Shown one piece after another: positions 15,421 to 24,001 of a DNA stretch of 64,000 nucleotides. Numbering within the stretch: the stretch's first letter is position 1; each line of letters opens with the position of its first letter. This stretch comes from Xylanibacter ruminicola (GTDB lineage Bacteria; Bacteroidota; Bacteroidia; Bacteroidales; Bacteroidaceae), in assembly GCF_900107775.1 (NCBI RefSeq), contig NZ_FNRF01000003.1, positions 310,001 through 374,000 on the forward strand, in the 5' to 3' direction. Made by a program: the position numbers and the translations under genes. The notes under the pieces are model-generated. The model searched no databases, had not been told where the DNA came from, and saw only the letters and a list, made by a program, of their open reading frames with translations.

Positions 15421-15445
15421 CTGCCAGGGACCTGTCCCCTGACAG
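15421..15445. repeat. Dispersed REP-like hairpin
   Basis: Second copy of the 14811 hairpin, with one change in the right arm (CTGACAG). A further hairpin, CCCCCTT/AAGGGGG, follows at 15453-15468. Confidence 0.8.
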
Positions 15446-15505
15446 GACAAGGCCCCCTTCAAAGGGGGATGCAACCGCTCCTGCTCGTCGCTCTTTCATT
15501 AAGGT

Positions 15506-15540
15506 ATGCTCGGACCATCAAAGGTCCGGCATGTTTTCTT
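15506..15540 (+). terminator. Hairpin terminator before the mannan locus
   Basis: Stem ATGC-CGGACC / GGTCCG-GCAT (15506-15532, one bulged T) with loop ATCAAA, followed by GTTTTCTTT. Confidence 0.65.
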
Positions 15541-15541
15541 T

Positions 15542-15631
15542 GATTGGTGGGAAAGTGTCATCATTGAGCAAAAAAAAGTATGGCGGTTTGGGAAAGTTGT
15601 CGTAACTTTGCAGCCGTAAACTTAAAATTAA
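15542..15631 (+). promoter_or_regulatory. Duplicated 90-bp promoter element, copy A (mannanase)
   Basis: By eye it is identical to 18121-18210 at 82 of 90 positions. It contains an A8 tract and the -7 box TAACTTTG (15603-15610), 44 bases before the mannanase ATG. The length of conservation beyond the -7 box suggests operator and leader sequences, not only a core promoter. Confidence 0.8.
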
Positions 15632-15654
15632 AAAACGACAATCGGTAATTAAAA

Positions 15655-17943
15655 ATGAAAAGACTGCTTACTATTATTTTTAGTTTGTCTGCGGTGCTGA
15701 TGCTGCAGGCACAGATTCGTGGAAATAGTGTGGTGGTGACTGTGGAACCTGACCATGCTGACTGGCATTACAAAACGGGCGAAAAGGTGAACTTTACCGT
15801 AGAAGTGCGCCAGGAGGGTACATTACTTAAAAACGTTGCTATAGATTATGCGATGGGACCTGAGATGTATCAGGACATCCGCAAAAGCGTGACTCTGAAA
15901 GACGGTAGTCTGAAGTTGCAGGGCACGATGGCGAAACCGGGATTCTATCGTCTGGATGTGACGGCCCATGTGAACGGCGTGGATTACCGCGGAGCCTGTG
16001 GGGCTGCCTTTAATCCCGAGAGACTGCAACCATCGACCGTGATGCCCGAGGATTTTGAGCAGTACTGGCAACATGCCATCAAAGAAGCACGCAAAACCGA
16101 CCTGAACCCAACCAAACGTTTGTTGCCTGAGCGTTGTACGAAGGATGTAAACGTATATGAAGTAAGTTTTAACAACGAACGCTGGGGCTCGCGTACCTAT
16201 GGTATATTATGCGTGCCCGTGCGCGAGGGCAAATATCCTGCCTTGTTGCGTGTGCCTGGTGCAGGCGTGCGTCCCTATGGTGGCGATGTATATACAGCCT
16301 CACAGGGTGTGATTACACTGGAGATTGGTATCCATGGCATTCCTGTGACAATGGAGCAGGGTGTGTACGACAACCTGGGCAATGGTGCGCTGCAGGGCTA
16401 CTGGGAGTACCATATGGACAATCGCGACAAGCACTACTATCACCATGTGATTATGGGTTGTATCCGTGCGATGGACTATATCGAGCAGTACACCCCCTGG
16501 AACGGACAGAAGGCTGGTGTGACAGGATCGAGTCAGGGAGGATTCCTGACCCTGGTGAGTGCCGGACTGGATAAGCGCATGACCTGCTATGCGCCTGTGC
16601 ATGCAGCGCTTTGCGATCATACCAACTCGCTGAAAGGGGCTGCCTGCGGATGGCCACATTACTTCTATGGAGGAAGGACGAAGGACGAAGGAGGAAGAAC
16701 GAAGGAGATAGAAACTTCTCGATATTATGATGGGGTGAACTTTGCGCGACTGATTAACAACGGGCAGAAGGGCTGGTTCTCGTTTGGCTATAACGACGAT
16801 GTGGTGCCACCAACGAGCGCATGGGCTACCTATAATATCGTAAAGGGGCCGAAGGAAATCAAACCTTATCAGGCCACCTGGCACTTCTGGCATCAGGAGC
16901 AGTGGGACACCTGGGAGGCTTGGTTGCTGAAGGAACTGAAATCGACCACAGCCACTGAACTGGCCGACAGACTGCAAGCCTTGCAGCAGAAAGGTTATAT
17001 GGCGGGACATCAGGATGACCCGTTCTACGGTATTGGCTGGGCTTACGAGGATGGAAAGAGCGATGTGAAGTTGACCGTGGGTGATTACCCTGCAGTGATG
17101 GGCTTTGAGTTGGGTGGCATAGAGATGGGCGACGAGAAGAACCTGGACAGTGTGCCCTTTACCCGCATACACGATGAGTTGTTGGCGCATGTGAAGCGTG
17201 GTGGTGTGGTGACTATCAGTTGGCATCCACGTAATCCGCTGACAGGTGGTACAGCCTGGGATGTGACCAGCAACAAGGTGGTGAAGAGTATCCTGCCTGG
17301 TGGTGTGATGGCAGATAAGTTCAAGCTGTGGATGACGCGTGTGGCTGACTTTATCGAGAGTCTGAAAGATGAAGCAGGCCAGCCTGTGCCCATCATCTTC
17401 CGTCCCTGGCATGAGAATAACGGCTCGTGGTTCTGGTGGGGACAGAAGCTGTGTAGCGACACCGAATTCAAGGCGCTTTGGAACCTGCTACAGGATGAAA
17501 TGAACGCGCGTGGATTCAGTAACCTGTTGTGGAGCTACTCGCCCAATCTGGATGGTGGCTGGACGCTGGAGCGCTTTATGCAGCGCTACCCGGGTAACGA
17601 CCGTGTGACGCTGATAGGTGAGGATGCCTATCAGTGGGGCTCGGAGCAGGATTTTGTATCAGCCCTGAACTGTGACTTGACTTTTTTAGCAAAATTTGCC
17701 AAGGATCATGGCAAGCTATTGGCTATGACGGAATGTGGCTATAAGAATACGCCTGACCAAACGTGGTTCAGCAGGGTGCTGAAGCCACAGATGGATAAGT
17801 ATCCGATTTGTTACTTCCTCCTTTGGAGGAATTATGAGAAGGAGTGGTTCGGGCCAGTGCCTAATACGCCCTCTGGCAATGATTATGCTAAGGCATTTAA
17901 AAATGCCCCAAACGTCCTTTTCCTTAAGGATATTGAGCAATGA
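15655..17943 (+). CDS. Secreted acetyl-esterase / GH26 beta-mannanase fusion
   Basis: A 762-residue protein. It starts with a signal peptide (KRLLTIIFSLSAVLMLQAQ), then a beta-rich N-domain to about residue 115. A cephalosporin-deacetylase/acetyl-xylan-esterase-type alpha/beta hydrolase follows with nucleophile S293 in GSSQGG. From about residue 440 it is a GH26 mannanase (MAGHQDDPFYGIGW), with acid/base E587 in FRPWHENNGSW and probable nucleophile E693 in MTECGYK. It would remove acetyl groups and cut beta-1,4-mannan outside the cytoplasm, releasing mannobiose for the downstream genes. This order resembles the mannan cluster of Bacteroides fragilis. A low-complexity insert (GGRTKDEGGRTKE, DNA 16670-16712) sits in the esterase part. 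Confidence 0.92.
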   Translation: MKRLLTIIFSLSAVLMLQAQIRGNSVVVTVEPDHADWHYKTGEKVNFTVEVRQEGTLLKNVAIDYAMGPEMYQDIRKSVTLKDGSLKLQGTMAKPGFYRLDVTAHVNGVDYRGACGAAFNPERLQPSTVMPEDFEQYWQHAIKEARKTDLNPTKRLLPERCTKDVNVYEVSFNNERWGSRTYGILCVPVREGKYPALLRVPGAGVRPYGGDVYTASQGVITLEIGIHGIPVTMEQGVYDNLGNGALQGYWEYHMDNRDKHYYHHVIMGCIRAMDYIEQYTPWNGQKAGVTGSSQGGFLTLVSAGLDKRMTCYAPVHAALCDHTNSLKGAACGWPHYFYGGRTKDEGGRTKEIETSRYYDGVNFARLINNGQKGWFSFGYNDDVVPPTSAWATYNIVKGPKEIKPYQATWHFWHQEQWDTWEAWLLKELKSTTATELADRLQALQQKGYMAGHQDDPFYGIGWAYEDGKSDVKLTVGDYPAVMGFELGGIEMGDEKNLDSVPFTRIHDELLAHVKRGGVVTISWHPRNPLTGGTAWDVTSNKVVKSILPGGVMADKFKLWMTRVADFIESLKDEAGQPVPIIFRPWHENNGSWFWWGQKLCSDTEFKALWNLLQDEMNARGFSNLLWSYSPNLDGGWTLERFMQRYPGNDRVTLIGEDAYQWGSEQDFVSALNCDLTFLAKFAKDHGKLLAMTECGYKNTPDQTWFSRVLKPQMDKYPICYFLLWRNYEKEWFGPVPNTPSGNDYAKAFKNAPNVLFLKDIEQ

Positions 17944-17967
17944 CATCTCTTTTTCACAACCACCCAA

Positions 17968-18100
17968 CCCTCCTTCATCCTAAGGAGGGCTTCAAACCAC
18001 TCTCCAAACCCCTCGCCAATCTTTGGCAAGGGGCTTAAATCCTGGATTTGGGAAGACCCAAATCCATGCTATGTTTTGGTAGGCCGGGACTTCGGCCTTT
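17968..18100. repeat. Cluster of four consecutive hairpins
   Basis: The stems are CCCTCCTT/AAGGAGGG (17968-17989), CCCCTCGCCAA/TTGGCAAGGGG with one mismatch (18009-18033), TGGATTTGGG/CCCAAATCCA with loop AAGA (18043-18066) and AGGCCG/CGGCCT (18081-18098) before a T-rich run. The last is a probable terminator for the mannanase transcript. The others look like REP-type or processing hairpins. Confidence 0.75.
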
Positions 18101-18120
18101 ATTGCTTTCTGTCAGGGGCG

Positions 18121-18210
18121 GATTGGTGGAAAAGTGTAATGATTGAGCAAAAAAAAGTATGGGAGTTTGAGAAAGTTGTCGTAACTTTGCAGCGGTAAAC
18201 TTAAAATCAA
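18121..18210 (+). promoter_or_regulatory. Duplicated 90-bp promoter element, copy B (phosphorylase operon)
   Basis: Second copy of the 15542-15631 element. The -7 box is TAACTTTG at 18182-18189, 22 bases before the GH130 ATG at 18212. Confidence 0.8.
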
Positions 18211-18211
18211 T

Positions 18212-19402
18212 ATGAGCGAATTTGAACAGAAGGTGGCAGCTCTGAGAAAGCATCATGAGGAGCTGCTGGCAAAGAAGAACGAACCCATGGAGTGGGGGAA
18301 TGGGATTTACGAGAAGTACAAGAACCCCGTGTTAACAGCTGAACACGTGCCTCTGGAGTGGAAGTACGACTTCAGCGAGCAGGACAACCCGTACCTGATG
18401 CAACGCATTATGTGTAATGCCACGTTGAATGCAGGTGCCATTAAGTGGCAGGGGAAGTACTGCCTGGTGGCGCGTGTGGAGGGTGCTGACCGTAAGAGTT
18501 ACTTTGCTGTGGCAGAGAGTCCCAATGGTATCGATAACTTCCGTTTCTGGGAGGAGCCCATCACCATGCCTGATGATGTGGTGCCTGCTACCAATATCTA
18601 TGATATGCGACTGACCCAACATGAGGATGGTTGGATTTATGGCGTGTTCTGTGCAGAGCGTCATGACGACTCGCAGCCTGGTGATCTGAGTGCTGCTACT
18701 GCTACTGCGGGTATCGCCCGTACCAAGGACCTGAAAACCTGGTACAGACTACCTGACCTGAAAACAAAAAGTCAACAGCGAAACGTGGTGCTGCACCCGG
18801 AATTCGTGGATGGTCGCTCGGCCGATGGCCGCTTGCAAGGCAAGAAATACGCCTTCTATACCCGTCCGCAGGATGGTTTTATCGACACTGGTAGCGGTGG
18901 AGGAATCGGCTGGGCACTGGTGGATGACATCACCCACGCTGAGATCAAGGACGAGACGATTATCTACGAGCGCAAATACCACACAATCACCGAGGTGAAG
19001 AATGGTGAGGGACCACACCCCATCAAGACGCCTAAGGGGTGGTTGCATCTGGCTCACGGTGTGCGTGCCACGGCTGACGGACTGCGCTATGTGCTGTATA
19101 TGTATATGACGGCGCTGGACGACCCCACGAAGGTGATTGCACGTCCGGGTGGCTACTTCCTGGTGCCTGAGGGTAATGAGTATTACGGTGATGTGATGAA
19201 TGTGGCGTTTGCCAATGGTTGGATAGCTGATGAGGATGGCAAGGTGTTTATCTACTATGCCTCGGCCGACACCCGCATGCATGTGGCTACATCGACTATC
19301 GATAAGCTTATCGATTACTGTATGAACACCCCAGAGGATGGCTATTATACCGCGGCTAGTGTAGAGACAATCAAGAAACTGATAGCAAAGAATCGTAAGT
19401 AA
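18212..19402 (+). CDS. mgp: 4-O-beta-D-mannosyl-D-glucose phosphorylase (GH130)
   Basis: A 396-residue cytosolic enzyme of GH130. It splits 4-O-beta-mannosyl-glucose with phosphate into mannose 1-phosphate and glucose. The catalytic Asp is D131 in NIYDMRLTQHEDGW, the same number as in the characterised Bacteroides fragilis enzyme. Other family features are PVLTAEHVPLEWKYDF, VARVEGADRKSYFAVAES and GEGPHPIKTPKGWLHLAHG. It is the first gene of a three-gene operon with a sugar symporter (six-base gap) and the mannobiose 2-epimerase that supplies its substrate. Substrate assignment is strong because sequence and neighbours agree. Confidence 0.94.
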   Translation: MSEFEQKVAALRKHHEELLAKKNEPMEWGNGIYEKYKNPVLTAEHVPLEWKYDFSEQDNPYLMQRIMCNATLNAGAIKWQGKYCLVARVEGADRKSYFAVAESPNGIDNFRFWEEPITMPDDVVPATNIYDMRLTQHEDGWIYGVFCAERHDDSQPGDLSAATATAGIARTKDLKTWYRLPDLKTKSQQRNVVLHPEFVDGRSADGRLQGKKYAFYTRPQDGFIDTGSGGGIGWALVDDITHAEIKDETIIYERKYHTITEVKNGEGPHPIKTPKGWLHLAHGVRATADGLRYVLYMYMTALDDPTKVIARPGGYFLVPEGNEYYGDVMNVAFANGWIADEDGKVFIYYASADTRMHVATSTIDKLIDYCMNTPEDGYYTAASVETIKKLIAKNRK

Positions 19403-19408
19403 TACATT

Positions 19409-20752
19409 ATGGCGACATTAAAGGAGAAAATAGGTTACGCTTTAGGCGATGCGGCGGCTGGTGGTATCACATGGAAAATCATGTCGATTGCCTTCCCGCT
19501 GTTTTTTACAAATGTGTTTGGACTGACATTTGCTGATGCAGCCACGCTGATGCTGATTGCACGTATGTTTGATGTGGTGACCGACCCGCTAATGGGTTCG
19601 CTCGCTGACCGTACACAGAGCAAATGGGGTACTTATCGTCCTTGGCTGATATTCGGCGCCATCCCCTTCGGACTGGTGTTTGCCCTGCTGCTGTATACAC
19701 CCGACTTCGGACTGACAGGTAAGCGCATCTGGGCTTATAGTCTGTATCTGCTGATGATGGCCCTGTACACCGCTGTAAATGTGCCTTATGGCTCGCTGCT
19801 GGGTGTGATGACGGATGACGACAACGAGAAGAACCAGTTTTCGAGTTTCCGTATGGTGGGTGCCTATGCCATGGGCTTTATCACCCTGTTGTCGTTCCCT
19901 TACCTGCAGCGACTGGTGGGTGGAACCGAGCAGCACCAGTATGCGGTGCTAGGTGCCTTCTTTGGTGTGATAGCTGCTGCTGGTACCCTGGCTTGCGGAT
20001 TCCTGACCAAGGAGCGTCTGAAGCCCGTACGTGCCGAGAAATTCGAGTTTAAGCAGTTTGGTGATCTGTTTAAGAACAAGCCCTGGATCATCCTGACGCT
20101 GATAGGTATTTGTACCAACTTTTTTAACGGATTCCGCTACGCTGTGGCCGGTTATCTGTTGGAATACTGCTTGCATGGGGATGTGACGGTGAGCGGACTG
20201 ATTATCAACTACACCGTGTTTATGACCTTTGGTGAGCTGACTTGTATGATCTTCGGTGGTGTATCACCCAAGTTTACGGAGATTGTGGGCTCGAAGCGTA
20301 AGGCCTTTATGGCGGCTGCGCTGATTTGTGTGATTTTTTCGGTAGCCTTCTTCTTTGTGCCCATGGATCCCAGCTATATCTGGGTGATGGTGGCACTGGT
20401 GGTGCTCACCTCGATAGGTATCGGCTTGTATTCGCCCCTGCTGTGGAGTATGTATGCCGATGTGGCTGACTATGCGACAGAAAAGAACGGTACCTCGAGC
20501 ACAGGTCTGATCTTCTCGTCGGGTACCATGGCCCAGAAGTTCGGTACCGCCATCTCTGGTTCGCTGGTAGCTCTGTTCTTAGGTTTGGCAGGTGCCAGCA
20601 TGATTACCGACGATATGGGTAACACCATGGTGGACCCAGCCTCGATTACCGACTCGGTACTCTCGATGGTATGGAGTCTGTTCTCTCTGTTCCCAGCTAT
20701 TATTGCCGGCCTGATTATTGTACTGACCTGGATTTATCCGATTAAGAAATGA
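19409..20752 (+). CDS. GPH-family sugar:cation symporter (probable mannobiose importer)
   Basis: A 447-residue inner-membrane protein with about 12 hydrophobic segments. Features of the glycoside-pentoside-hexuronide family are GYALGDAAAGGITWKIM at the N-terminus, the loop DPLMGSLADRTQSKWGTYRPW and DVADYATEKNGTSSTGL in the C-terminal half. It lies between the phosphorylase and epimerase genes and ends overlapping the epimerase start (ATGA). The likely cargo is beta-1,4-mannobiose made by the mannanase; this is inferred from position. No outer-membrane SusC/D pair is visible in the window, so periplasmic entry must use other proteins. Confidence 0.9.
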   Translation: MATLKEKIGYALGDAAAGGITWKIMSIAFPLFFTNVFGLTFADAATLMLIARMFDVVTDPLMGSLADRTQSKWGTYRPWLIFGAIPFGLVFALLLYTPDFGLTGKRIWAYSLYLLMMALYTAVNVPYGSLLGVMTDDDNEKNQFSSFRMVGAYAMGFITLLSFPYLQRLVGGTEQHQYAVLGAFFGVIAAAGTLACGFLTKERLKPVRAEKFEFKQFGDLFKNKPWIILTLIGICTNFFNGFRYAVAGYLLEYCLHGDVTVSGLIINYTVFMTFGELTCMIFGGVSPKFTEIVGSKRKAFMAAALICVIFSVAFFFVPMDPSYIWVMVALVVLTSIGIGLYSPLLWSMYADVADYATEKNGTSSTGLIFSSGTMAQKFGTAISGSLVALFLGLAGASMITDDMGNTMVDPASITDSVLSMVWSLFSLFPAIIAGLIIVLTWIYPIKK

Positions 20753-22026
20753 TGGGACAAGTAGATATGATGAAACGGGAGATGCAGGATGTGGTGGAGA
20801 ATAACATCCTGCGTTTCTGGCTCGACCAGATGATGGACTATGAGCATGGCGGCTTCTACGGTCGGATGGATGGTGAGGGTGAGCTGCACCCTGAGGCAGA
20901 GAAAGGTGCTATCCTGAATGCCCGTATTCTGTGGGCCTTCTCGGCTGCTTTCCGTGTGCTGAAGCATCCGGAGTATCTGGAGGCTGCCACACGTGCCAAG
21001 GACTATATCATAGAGCATTTCATCGATCAGGAGTATGGTGGCGTGTACTGGAGCGTGGATTGCGAGGGTAACCCGCTGGATACCAAGAAGCAGTTCTATG
21101 CCATCGGCTTTATGATCTACGGACTATCGGAATATGCCCGTGCGACGGGCGACAGAGAGGCGCTGGACTATGCGCTGGACCTGTACGACTGTATAGAGGA
21201 GCACGCCTTTGACAGTGAACATAACGGCTATATTGAGGCCTGCACGCGCGAGTGGGGCGAGATAGCGGATATGCGCCTGTCGGACCTGGATGCCAACTAC
21301 CCCAAATCGCAGAATACCCACTTGCACATTATCGAACCATACACCAATCTTCTCAGATGCTTAAAAGAAGTGCAAGCCCAGGAAAGTTGTGATTATGTGC
21401 CTGCCTTAGGCGCTGTGTTGCCTGTAGGTATCAGTGTGCCCCAGAAGACCATCAGCGAGGTGGAAGGCGCTTTGAGAAATCTTGTAGATATTTTTACAGA
21501 TAAGATTCTGAACCAGGAGACCAATCACCTGGATCTGTTCTTCGGGATGGACTGGACACGAGGTGCCGGACATCTGGAGAGCTATGGGCACGATATAGAG
21601 TGTTCTTGGCTGTTGCACGAGGCCGCACTGGTGTTGGGTGATGCCAATGTGCTGGCTAAGGTAGAGCCTATCGTACAGGCGGTTGCAGAGGCATCTGCCA
21701 AGGGTTTGCGACCTGATGGCGCTCTGATACACGAGGCTAATCTGGATACAGGGCATGTGGATGACGACCTGCACTGGTGGGTACAGGCCGAGAACGTGGT
21801 GGGCTGGTACAATATCTGGCAGCACTTTGGCGATGAAGAGGCTCTGAATCGTGCTGAAAAATGCTGGCAATATATCAAGAAACAGCTGATAGACTTTGAA
21901 CATGGCGAGTGGTACTGGAGCAGGCATGCCAACGGACTGTTGAACACCACCGACGACAAAGCCGGTTTCTGGAAGTGCCCGTACCACAACACGCGCATGT
22001 GTTTGGAAATCATCGAGCGCTCGTAA
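20749..22026 (+). CDS. Mannobiose (cellobiose) 2-epimerase
   Basis: A 425-residue enzyme of the N-acylglucosamine/cellobiose 2-epimerase family with an (alpha/alpha)6-barrel. It isomerises the reducing-end mannose of mannobiose to glucose, giving mannosyl-glucose for the GH130 enzyme. Typical motifs are FWLDQMMDYEHGGFYGRMDGEG at residues 22-43, GGVYWSVDCEGNPLDTKKQFYA, NTHLHIIEPYTNLLRC, SYGHDIECSWLLHEAA and WWVQAENVVGWYNIWQ, with the His residues expected at the active site. The start at 20749 overlaps the symporter stop; an adjacent ATG at 20752 is equally possible. A hairpin terminator follows directly. Confidence 0.93.
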   Translation: MMGQVDMMKREMQDVVENNILRFWLDQMMDYEHGGFYGRMDGEGELHPEAEKGAILNARILWAFSAAFRVLKHPEYLEAATRAKDYIIEHFIDQEYGGVYWSVDCEGNPLDTKKQFYAIGFMIYGLSEYARATGDREALDYALDLYDCIEEHAFDSEHNGYIEACTREWGEIADMRLSDLDANYPKSQNTHLHIIEPYTNLLRCLKEVQAQESCDYVPALGAVLPVGISVPQKTISEVEGALRNLVDIFTDKILNQETNHLDLFFGMDWTRGAGHLESYGHDIECSWLLHEAALVLGDANVLAKVEPIVQAVAEASAKGLRPDGALIHEANLDTGHVDDDLHWWVQAENVVGWYNIWQHFGDEEALNRAEKCWQYIKKQLIDFEHGEWYWSRHANGLLNTTDDKAGFWKCPYHNTRMCLEIIERS

Positions 22027-22065
22027 AAAAATCCGCCAGAGAATTTGGAACTTTGGCGGATTTTT
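22027..22065 (+). terminator. Terminator of the phosphorylase-symporter-epimerase operon
   Basis: Twelve-bp stem AAAAATCCGCCA/TGGCGGATTTTT (22027-22038 and 22054-22065), beginning at the epimerase stop. It abuts the next promoter: the -7 box starts only three bases later. Confidence 0.85.
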
Positions 22066-22067
22066 CG

Positions 22068-22075
22068 TACCTTTG
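22068..22075 (+). promoter_or_regulatory. -7 box of the PafA-like phosphatase gene
   Basis: TACCTTTG ends nine bases before the ATG at 22085, giving an almost absent 5' leader. Confidence 0.7.
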
Positions 22076-22084
22076 CAACCAATT

Positions 22085-23596
22085 ATGAGAAGATTGATAC
22101 TATTCGTTGCAATAGCGTTGTGCTATATCGTTGATATTCAAGCACAAACGCAGTTTAACGAGCGCCCTAAGCTCGTGGTAGGAATCGTAGTCGATCAGAT
22201 GCGTTGGGATTATCTAGGCAGATATTACAATCAGTATCAGGAGGACGGACTGAAGCGCCTCATTAACCAAGGATACTCGTGTAATAACTGCCTAATTAAT
22301 TATCTGCCCACCGTAACTGCCATCGGACATACCAGTGCTTATACAGGTTCAACTCCCGCTTTTCATGGCATCTGCGGTAACGCCTTTTACAAGAATGGCG
22401 TGAAGATTAACAGTTGCGAGGATCACGATGTGACTACCGTGGGCAGCAACAAGAAAGATGCTTCGTCGCCCGTGAACCTGTTGGCGAGCACCATTGGCGA
22501 CCAGCTGCGACTGCATACCGACTTTAAGTCGAAGGTGATTGGCGTGAGCTACAAGGACCGTGCAGCCATTCTGCCTGCCGGACGTAGTGCCAACGCTGCC
22601 TACTGGATTGATACCAAAGCCGGTCAGTTTATCAGCAGCACCTGGTATATGCAGGAACTGCCACAATGGGTGAAGGATTATAACGCCCAGCTGAAGAAAA
22701 ACAAGGAGTTGCAGAAGGTGGGTAAGAACGTAGGACTGTATCCATTGTGTGGTCATATCACTGCTGATATGGCCATTGCTGCTTTAAAAGGCGAACAGCT
22801 TGGTAAGGGCGAAGAGACGGATATGCTGTGTGTCAGCTTCTCGCAGACAGATGTGATTGGGCATGAGTACGGCACCCGTGGTGAGCATACCGACGAGGCT
22901 TATCTGGAACTGGATAAGGATATCGCCAAACTGCTGAAGGCTTTCGACGAGCAGGTGGGCGAGGGTAACTATCTGGTATTCCTGACTGCCGACCATGGCG
23001 CTGCGCATAACTTTAAGTTCATGGAAGACCACCGTTTGGGCGGAGGTCCGTTTATGTTCGACGAGATGTATAGTGGAGAGGCTGCTAAGCGCTTGAAAGA
23101 GCGACTGCACCTGACCAAGAATATCATCAAAGACTGTTTGGACTACCGTCTGGTGCTGGACAAGGAAGCTATCCGTGAGCAGGGGCTCGACGAGGAGAAA
23201 GTGCGCGAGGTGGTGGTAGAGGAGTTGCTGAAGACACCTCATGTTGCTTTCGCCTTTGATTTCAAGAAGGCTGCCACAGCTCCCGTGCCAGAGATGCTGA
23301 AAGAACGTGCCCTGAAGGGGTATCACCACGATCGTTCGGGTGATATCATCTTTATTCTGGAGCCTGGTTGGTATGGATTTGGCAAGGGCTCGTCGCCCAT
23401 CGGTACCACCCATGGCGAGTGGAACCCCTATGATGCCCACATACCCCTGCTGTTCTACGGCTGGAAGGTGAAGCACGGCGAAACCAGCAGAGAGGTACAC
23501 ATTACCGACATTGCGCCCACCATCTGCCACAAGCTGCACATACAGCAGCCAAACGCCTGTGTGGGTGAGCCTATTACAGAGGTGATGGGTGAGTAA
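22085..23596 (+). CDS. PafA-like alkaline phosphatase, periplasmic
   Basis: A 503-residue alkaline-phosphatase superfamily enzyme. The ATG at 22085 gives a clean signal peptide (RRLILFVAIALCYIVDIQAQ) and is preferred to the TTG at 22073, which lies in the -7 box. The nucleophile is probably T78 in LPTVTAIGHTS. N99 and the pair K157-x-R159 (YKDRAAILP) match the phosphate-contacting residues of PafA monoesterases. Metal ligands include D37 (VVDQMRWDY) and the Asp and His of FLTADHGAAHN. PafA enzymes release phosphate from many organic monoesters and are insensitive to phosphate. No link to mannan use is visible. Confidence 0.88.
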   Translation: MRRLILFVAIALCYIVDIQAQTQFNERPKLVVGIVVDQMRWDYLGRYYNQYQEDGLKRLINQGYSCNNCLINYLPTVTAIGHTSAYTGSTPAFHGICGNAFYKNGVKINSCEDHDVTTVGSNKKDASSPVNLLASTIGDQLRLHTDFKSKVIGVSYKDRAAILPAGRSANAAYWIDTKAGQFISSTWYMQELPQWVKDYNAQLKKNKELQKVGKNVGLYPLCGHITADMAIAALKGEQLGKGEETDMLCVSFSQTDVIGHEYGTRGEHTDEAYLELDKDIAKLLKAFDEQVGEGNYLVFLTADHGAAHNFKFMEDHRLGGGPFMFDEMYSGEAAKRLKERLHLTKNIIKDCLDYRLVLDKEAIREQGLDEEKVREVVVEELLKTPHVAFAFDFKKAATAPVPEMLKERALKGYHHDRSGDIIFILEPGWYGFGKGSSPIGTTHGEWNPYDAHIPLLFYGWKVKHGETSREVHITDIAPTICHKLHIQQPNACVGEPITEVMGE

Positions 23597-23650
23597 CTAC
23601 TTGATAATGGAATAATTAAAACATTAATAAATAATTATAGTTAGCTTTTT

Positions 23651-24001
23651 ATGAACTTTACTTTGTTAATTACCGTCTTGGTGACGGCTATTACATTGGT
23701 GGTAGCGGCTTACGTGATGGCCAAGCTGTTGGGACCAAGGTCCTACGCAAAGGTCAAGGGTGAGCCGTATGAGAGCGGTATTCCTACCCGCGGCAGCTCA
23801 TGGTTGCCTGTTTCGGTAGGTTTCTATCTCTTTGCCATCTTGTTCCTCATGTTCGATGTGGAAACGGTGTTTCTGTATCCATGGGCTGTGGTAGTGAAGG
23901 AGTTCGGTTCGATGGCTCTGCTTAGCATCGGCTTCTTCTTAGTAGTTCTGGTATTAGGCTTGGCTTATGCCTGGCGGAAAGGAGACTTGGAATGGAAGTA
24001 A
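23651..24001 (+). CDS. nuoA: NADH-quinone oxidoreductase-like subunit A
   Basis: A 116-residue membrane subunit with three predicted membrane helices. The conserved stretch KVKGEPYESGIPTRGSS follows the first helix, with FDVETVFLYPWAVV in the second. It opens the ten-gene complex I operon. Its last 10 bases overlap nuoB. No convincing -7 box is seen upstream; TAGCTTTT just before the ATG is one base off. The gene follows the phosphatase stop by 54 bases without a terminator, so some read-through is possible. Confidence 0.95.
   Translation: MNFTLLITVLVTAITLVVAAYVMAKLLGPRSYAKVKGEPYESGIPTRGSSWLPVSVGFYLFAILFLMFDVETVFLYPWAVVVKEFGSMALLSIGFFLVVLVLGLAYAWRKGDLEWK

Noticed and set aside
15405..15605. 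66-codon frame starting at the FMN reductase stop
   Set aside because: It runs through a REP hairpin, another hairpin, a terminator and the mannanase promoter. The product has no protein-like features.
16300..17412. 370-codon minus-strand frame opposite the mannanase
   Set aside because: Shadow of a gene with clear catalytic motifs; the composition is not protein-like.
17941..18211. Possible small plus-strand gene in the mannanase-phosphorylase spacer
   Set aside because: The region is occupied by four hairpins and a promoter; no coherent reading frame is present.
22073..22084. TTG start for the PafA-like gene
   Set aside because: It falls inside the -7 box TACCTTTG. The ATG at 22085 begins a normal signal peptide.
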